From NCBI GenBank assembly GCA_003117195.1, contig BDSI01000019.1:1240001-1304000 (forward strand): a DNA stretch of 64,000 nucleotides. The letters are read 5' to 3'. Every line of letters begins with the position of its first letter. The first letter of the stretch is position 1. Positions 58,801 to 64,000 of the stretch are shown here, piece after piece. The DNA comes from Eudorina sp. 2006-703-Eu-15 (Eukaryota > Chlorophyta > Chlorophyceae > Chlamydomonadales > Volvocaceae). The notes under the pieces are model-generated. The model was not told where the DNA came from. It ran no database searches and worked only from the letters and a program-made list of their open reading frames with translations. The position numbers were made by a program, and so were the translations under genes.

Positions 58801-61800
58801 CCGGCGCCCGTCATCGCCCGCGGCCTGCCGGCCATCATCAGCAGCGCCACATCGGAGCTGGGTCGCTCCACGTCCTGCATCCAGGCGTTGAGGTTGGCCA
58901 CCACCAGGCCGGACACGCAGCAGGAGGAGAAGGCGGAGGAGGGGGAGGGGGCTGCGGCGCCTCCGGCGCTGACGCTGCCAACACGTTGCGTCGGCGTGTT
59001 GCTCGGGCCCACGAAGGCGGTGCTCGCGGCGCTGCCGCCAGCAAGCGGACTCAACTCGCGTGCTGCGATCGGAGCAGCAAGGCAACGACTGCCAGGGTGT
59101 GCTGGCGACAGCGGCGCCGTCGACGTGGCGCCGCCCGCTTGCTCGTCCGTGAGGACGCGTGTGACGATTCCCCGCATTGTGGGTTCGTCTTGTTGGTAAC
59201 TGGTCTTGGCAGGGATGGGCGCGGCTTTGGAGGTCATGTCGGTGACGGCGTGTACGGAACCGAAGGCGGCGCCGGCATGTACGGAACCAAAGGCAGCGCC
59301 TGCGTGCACGGAACCGTAGCCACCCGCGTGTACGGAACCGTAGCCACCCGCATGTACGGAGCCGTAACCGCCTTGCCGGCCTGCTGTACGCAGCAGCTGC
59401 ATCAGAAGCGCGCTCGGCAGCGCGAAGGGCGTGGCCTGCGGGCCGTAGGGGGTGGGTGGAGGGGCAGCGGCAATCCGGGCACCGTACCGGTGTCACTGCT
59501 GCCGGCACGCTGCCGGTGGTGGCTGTGAGGGAAAGCACCAGCACCCGGACGGCCCCGCCCAGCCCAGCCCACGCCGCCGCACCTCTCACCCGTGATCCCG
59601 GGGCTCAGAACCCGGTTGCCGTCCCAGCCGCACCCCGGCTCCCCGGGGCAACCAACCCTTAGTCAGGTGGTTTGCAAGTCAGATGATTTGCAAGTCAGAT
59701 GGTTTGCAGGTCGAGATGGTTTGCAAGTCAGGTGGTGTGGTTTGCAAGTACCTTAGGCGCTGGCACCCACCCGGACGGCGTCCGACTGCCCGACGACCAC
59801 ACCACCCGGAGCCGACAGGATGACGTTGGGGGCGGACACAATCGGCGACGGCGCCGCCAGCGGCTGGCCGGAGAAGCTGGCCGTGCGGCCATTGACCTGA
59901 AGGGCCTTCGCCGAGGACCAGGGGCTGCTCGGCAGCATCCCCGAAGCGCCTCTCCTGACGGGGATGTCGCCGGATGTGTCGGGCCCGCTTCCCCAGGCAA
60001 TGGCAGCGCCGCCACCGCCGCCGCCGGTCGGGGGCTCGTAGGGGAGGAGGTACCCTTGGGAGCAGTGCAACGGTGGCACGACGGCCACCCGTACGGCAAG
60101 GTTGACGTGGAGCTCCACCGCCAGGGCTTCAGTGAAGGTGGACGAGAGCACGGAGGAGAAGTCCTGAAGGCTGGACGCCGTGGCCAAGGACTGGGCGGCG
60201 GTGCAGAGCTGAGGAGCAGGAGAGGAGGCGGAGAAGGAAGCGGAAGTTAGACATGGCGTCCGGCAAGCACGTCGGCCGGCAAGTTAGGGTTTAGGGGTTT
60301 TAAGATTAGCGGGACCCACATCTCGTATTAGGTGCGGAAAACAAAACAGGCTGCAGGCCCTGTATCCTCGCTCCGTACACGCTCCTGCGGAATGAAAACT
60401 GACGTCTACTTCCGCCCCCACAGCACTCGCACGCGCGGGCATTGGGCCTTTGGGCGACGACTGTTCTGCCGTGAAGCGCGTGGGGCCTCAGCGCAACGAG
60501 AGTGCGGCCTTCACATGCTAAGCACACCGTCTTGTCCCCCCACTTGTGTGGCCTCAAAGAGAACGAGATTCCGACAGGCGAGGGCTCAGGCTCCGGCACC
60601 CACCATCGACACGGCCCTGAGGTGCGGTCCGAACGCCACTTGCGACAGAGCAGACGCCAGGCCCCGCACAAGGCCCGGCGAGGGCGCCGAGCAGGAGAAG
60701 GACGCGGGGGATGAGCCGGCGGACGGTGCCCGCCCGTCGCAGTGCTCCGCTGCCGGCTGCTTTCGCAGGCGCCGCAGGAACGACCGGGCGTTGAACTTGG
60801 GCACCGGGGCCACCTCCCCAAGCTGCTCTCCGCCCTTCCAGGTCACGGCCGAGGTGAAGGGCGCGGTGGGGAGGGCCTTACCCCTCGCGTTGCGACTGTG
60901 GGGCAGCATCCCCGCGTATGTGACCACCAGCAGCGCGCCCGTCAGCGCCCCGCCGTTCAGCAGTGGCTCCAGCTGCGCCTGAAGGGACAGCGTCTCCGCG
61001 AAACGCATCTGGCCCAGGATCTGGTGCCACTCGTACGGCAGTGACAGTTGCGATCCACTCTGTGTCAGCGCGGGACAGGCGGCAGGGTCCATCCACGGAG
61101 AAAGGTTAAGTGCGCAGCGCCGAAGAGCAGTGACGAGCACTGCCCAGTGTCCCGCAGGTGCGGCGCTGCTGTTGCATTGGATGTTTCCAAGTGCGGCAAT
61201 GCGATCAGGTGTCGTACCTTCCACGTAAGGGTCTTAGGGCCGTTCGCTGACGCCAGTCTCGGGGACCTTGCTCTGACGGCGGCGCCGGCCATGGCAGGCG
61301 GCTGACTCGTGTTGGACATGGCCCGCCCTGGCGAGCTCCAAGGCGACGGCAGGACACGTCCGGCACCGAGGGCGGCGGCTTCCGGCCCCCATGTACCAAG
61401 TACTGTGAACGTTCTTGAAGTCTGTGACGCCCCGAGGATGCTGCGGGCGGGGGGCAGCAGGCGTTGCATCAAAGGTTTGCCGCATTCGCGGGTTAAAAAA
61501 GCCCGTTGCCCGCAAAGGATTCCTGATGAACCATGTCAGCAAAGCTTAGTTTGGCCATGCGCCGGTGCCGACGAAGGCTGGCCGCGACCGCCACGCACGT
61601 CCGCGGTCTTCGTCCTGTTATGACCCTTTCGCGGCCGCCGGCCCACCCGCACCAGACGGGTGCGGCATCCAGGCCCAGGTTAAGTCACGGGCTAAGCACA
61701 CCGGACAAAGCAAGCAAGCGGCATGAAGGTCACGGGTTGAAACATTCACGTGCCACCGCCGCGTCGGGTGGAAGAGCGCGCTCTGACCTGCGAGCTGACG

Positions 61801-62913
61801 TCGAGCGGGGTACCGTATATGCTATGGCTTAAGGCCGGATGACCATGAATGCTCGCCGCTGACCAGTGCTCTAGAATGAACCCCCCCGAAAGCTAATGCG
61901 CAGCGCCCGGAGGGAATGCCCTGGTCTCACGAGGCTATGCCCTTCCCAGCAGGTGCCAGGATCCAGGATCCAGCCTGGTACCGTAGCTGAGGAAGCTTGG
62001 GCTGTAGCTGTTGGCTGTCACCGATGACCCGCGGGGTCCGCTGTAACATCCTTAATAATAGTTAAACTTATTTGCTGAATGCAGTCCACATGTGCAACCT
62101 TGTCAGGTTTGCGCTGTTACGGTAAAACGCCTGGCAGCTCGGCCAACTCGGACAGCACTGACCACCCCACGCCCTTCTCCCGCATCCTAAGCCCGCACTC
62201 TCTTCCTCCACGAGAAGCGCCCCAGTTTGCAATTTCCCGGGCAACCCCGAGATCCTGGAGTGCATAGGATAGATAGTGAAGCAGGGCGCGGCCAGTGTCG
62301 GTGCCGGCGTACGGGATGCCGTGCCCTGCGACACAGTTGTACTCGCCGTCGCGCTGCACTCGACGACCAAACCATGACCGAAAATCCGACATGTAAAATC
62401 CACCCATAATTCGAGGAAACCACAGCATACCAATGCGTGCAACCTTCTAGCTTTTAATTGTCAGCGAGATGGGAGGACATTTCGGGTTGTCATTGCCTGT
62501 TAGTGAGTCCGGTGACATCTCGCCCGGCAGATGCATAACATTTCACAAAGAAACAGTCGGGGTATACGGTTATTATGATTTAAATAGAAAATGTTTCGCC
62601 GCACACCATGCCATCATGAATTTGGCATCTCACCTGACTAGGGCTGCGGGGCAGTCGCACGCACTCAATACATTTTCCGCGTATGCATTCCAAAATACTG
62701 TCCAGGCTCCAGTGTATTCAACGGACTTGCACCGGAAATCTTCAAGTCTCTCGACCTGCACCAATGTGCGCATGTTTAACTCTGTAAGATTAACCCGAGC
62801 GAATTTTACCCGAGCGAATATACGCTGTACCATTACAAATAATAATAATTGCACGATGCACTTACATCATAGGGTGCATAACCCAGTGGGTGTCTCCAGC
62901 AAAACATCACCAT
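52854..62913 (-). CDS. Kinase K3: inverted paralogue of K1 and K2
   Basis: Fifteen minus-strand exons in phase give 1520 aa (listed 5' to 3' by window coordinates): 62866-62913, 62634-62755, 61218-61440, 60604-61059, 59771-60208, 58338-59435, 57162-58078, 56404-56743, 55955-56060, 55324-55352, 54696-54971, 54218-54415, 53873-53906, 53477-53580, 52854-53027. Exon 1 encodes MVMFCWRHP, matching MGVLCWTQP of K1; exon 2 is exactly 122 bp in all three genes. The GAF-like modules are present but diverged. The long exon 6 adds GSVHAG repeats and a polyalanine run. The kinase domain starts near residue 1101 with LGSGGAASVYAG, AVKVIE, HCD, DFG, LAPE and DIYAFGIVMWEVYTR. The last two K1/K2 exons are fused here and the C-terminus is changed (RRPTAASVVNCLQQLLEG). 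Several tracts are near-identical to K1 or K2, suggesting gene conversion. A 199-codon frame (63466-62867) overlaps exon 1 in another frame and is unexplained. Confidence 0.85.
58660..58705 (-). repeat. Polyalanine-encoding GCN run in K3 exon 6
   Basis: A run of GCC/GCG/GCA codons encoding about 13 alanines between the two halves of the second GAF-like module; K1 and K2 have other low-complexity residues there. Confidence 0.8.
59240..59395 (-). repeat. Coding minisatellite (GSVHAG) in K3 exon 6
   Basis: Five imperfect units of 8-9 codons encode GGYGSVHA (three times) and then GAAFGSVHA (twice). They directly follow LLMQLLR, which is shared with K1 and K2, and both of those lack the repeat. 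A further single GSVHA occurs later in the same exon. Confidence 0.88.
59660..59757. repeat. Tandem TTTGCAAGTCAGATGG repeat in K3 intron 5
   Basis: About five or six imperfect copies of a 16-18 base unit (GGTTTGCAAGTCAGATG and relatives). The last copy abuts the position where K1 and K2 keep coding sequence. The K3 donor appears to have moved upstream to GTGGGT (59770-59765), because the old end of the exon now runs into an in-frame stop. Confidence 0.65.
61988..62060 (+). mobile_element. LINE-like 3' end, family C (copy 3, K3 intron 2)
   Basis: About 70 bases nearly identical to 32985-33056 (GAGGAAGCTT, GGCTGTCACCGATGACCC, TGTAACATCCTTAATAAT). It sits antisense to K3 in the 1.19-kb intron between exons 2 and 3. 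Confidence 0.6.
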
Positions 62914-64000
62914 TGTCTTTACCGTGCCCAGGGAGACAATAAAATCTTAGGATTAGAGGAAGTTCATTTGCCAAAGCTGCCAGGTTCCATCCATCATCTG
63001 GTTGCGTGAGCCACGTTGCCGCGAACTGTCTCGGATATTGTGCCAGTGGCGGCGAGACGCGCTGGCCTCTTGGGCAGACAAACTGGTCAGCACATAAGTT
63101 AAACAGGCCCTGGGGATAATATAAGGCACCCACACAAATTGGATCTGCTTTTGACCCGTCGCTCTTGTATGCTTGCTGCTTCGGAGGCGTTAGGGTAAAG
63201 AAAGAGCGACATCTATTAACATCTTTAAAAGTTTTATCAACGAGTCTACATAACGAAAATGCGAAATATGAGCTCTGGGAAAAGTGTGCTTGTACTTTCA
63301 ACAGTAATGGAAAAGTTATCGCGACAGCACGGAGCAGTACATCCTTACCTAAACTTTTCATATCTACGTTGTTAGTGGATTTACATATTGAATGTATGTA
63401 ACGGGGACCAAGAACGTTTTGACACCTTGGCTCTGCAGCCCTAGCGAAGGAAAGGCGCAGTACCACGTTTACAGAAGCAATGGACGTCTTCGCTGGATGT
63501 GTACAAACTTAAGGTTAAAGTCATTCAATCCTGCTCGTAAAAAAGCAAAAGTTGCGTAAAGTACTTGATCACGTGCATCACAAAAGGTAACAGAACGAAA
63601 CGATTCAGGTTTGGACTCGCAGATCAGTGGCCATTGTATGCATAATAAATAAATTAATCTTAAATATTATTTTAGTGCATTTTAACCTACCTGCGCCCGC
63701 TGTGATTTCGCCCTGCGACGCCTTCGACTGTCCAAGCGGCCCCGCAATGGTGAACACGGAATTGGTACTTGTTCATGTCAAGATTATTGATTATGTGGCA
63801 GCGATTATGAGTGCTCTGAACCTAAGACTGCTGCCCGATATTCCTAGGGTTAAACAGGGTTAAAAGTTCACGCGCACAGCAATGTGCAATATGTGCATAA
63901 TATCATCGGACAGCGCTCGCTGCACTTAATGAAGCCCTGGACTTCCGGTGTGTCCTCTGAGTTGTTTCCCACGAGGTCCCATTTATTCCATTGACCCTCT
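62914..64000. other. Region upstream of K3
   Basis: AT-rich and presumably includes the K3 promoter and 5' UTR. It contains most of a 199-codon minus-strand frame (63466-62867) with a hydrophobic start (VAITFPLLLKVQ) and a cysteine-containing middle (YYPQGLFNLCADQFVCPRG). This could be an unrecognised upstream exon, a relic, or chance. Nothing else is recognisable to the end of the window. Confidence 0.4.

Noticed and set aside
1..64000. CRISPR array, bacterial operons or ribosome-binding sites
   Set aside because: Introns, poly(A)-type signals and a nuclear ND4L gene show a eukaryotic nuclear sequence; the tandem repeats have no spacer structure.

Overview
The window looks like nuclear DNA from a volvocine / chlamydomonadalean green alga. 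Coding exons are GC-rich and split by many short GT-AG introns (plus GC-AG ones). Three genes have a TGTAA poly(A)-type signal about 0.4-0.75 kb downstream. A nucleus-encoded mitochondrial ND4L gene is present, as is typical of Chlamydomonas relatives. I rebuilt the gene models by hand from splice sites, codon phase and comparison of paralogues; no search was run.

Left part (1.8-11.1 kb): two co-oriented genes of the vacuolar transporter chaperone (VTC) polyphosphate machinery. One is a small VTC1-like DUF202 membrane protein (4 exons, 128 aa). The other is a VTC4-like SPX / polyphosphate polymerase / DUF202 protein (11 exons, 766 aa). Together they could supply the catalytic and membrane-channel subunits of a complex that makes inorganic polyphosphate at acidocalcisomes or the vacuole and senses inositol pyrophosphates through SPX. 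A decayed piece of a similar DUF202 domain lies at about 29.1 kb.

Rest of the window: three paralogous large protein-kinase genes, K1 (14.65-24.95 kb, +), K2 (32.05-42.82 kb, +) and K3 (62.91-52.85 kb, -). Each encodes about 1430-1520 aa: a short N-terminus starting MxxxCWxxP, two GAF-like modules inferred from sequence character, a low-complexity linker, and a C-terminal TKL-like kinase domain with an acidic insert and a non-RD catalytic loop (HCD). Exon sizes and phases match exon by exon, so I could place even the 48-bp first exon of all three. K3 is a mosaic: some tracts are nearly identical to K1, neighbouring tracts to K2, and its N-terminal half is divergent. This points to gene conversion in an inverted/tandem array.

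Between K2 and K3, on the minus strand, is the nuclear ND4L gene of respiratory complex I. The intergenic regions and large introns hold decayed transposable elements: a 507-bp hAT-type MITE with an 8-bp target duplication, six copies of a LINE-like 3' end, and a second 3'-end family. They also hold minisatellites and a 190-bp CCGT microsatellite. I found no tRNA, rRNA or CRISPR feature.
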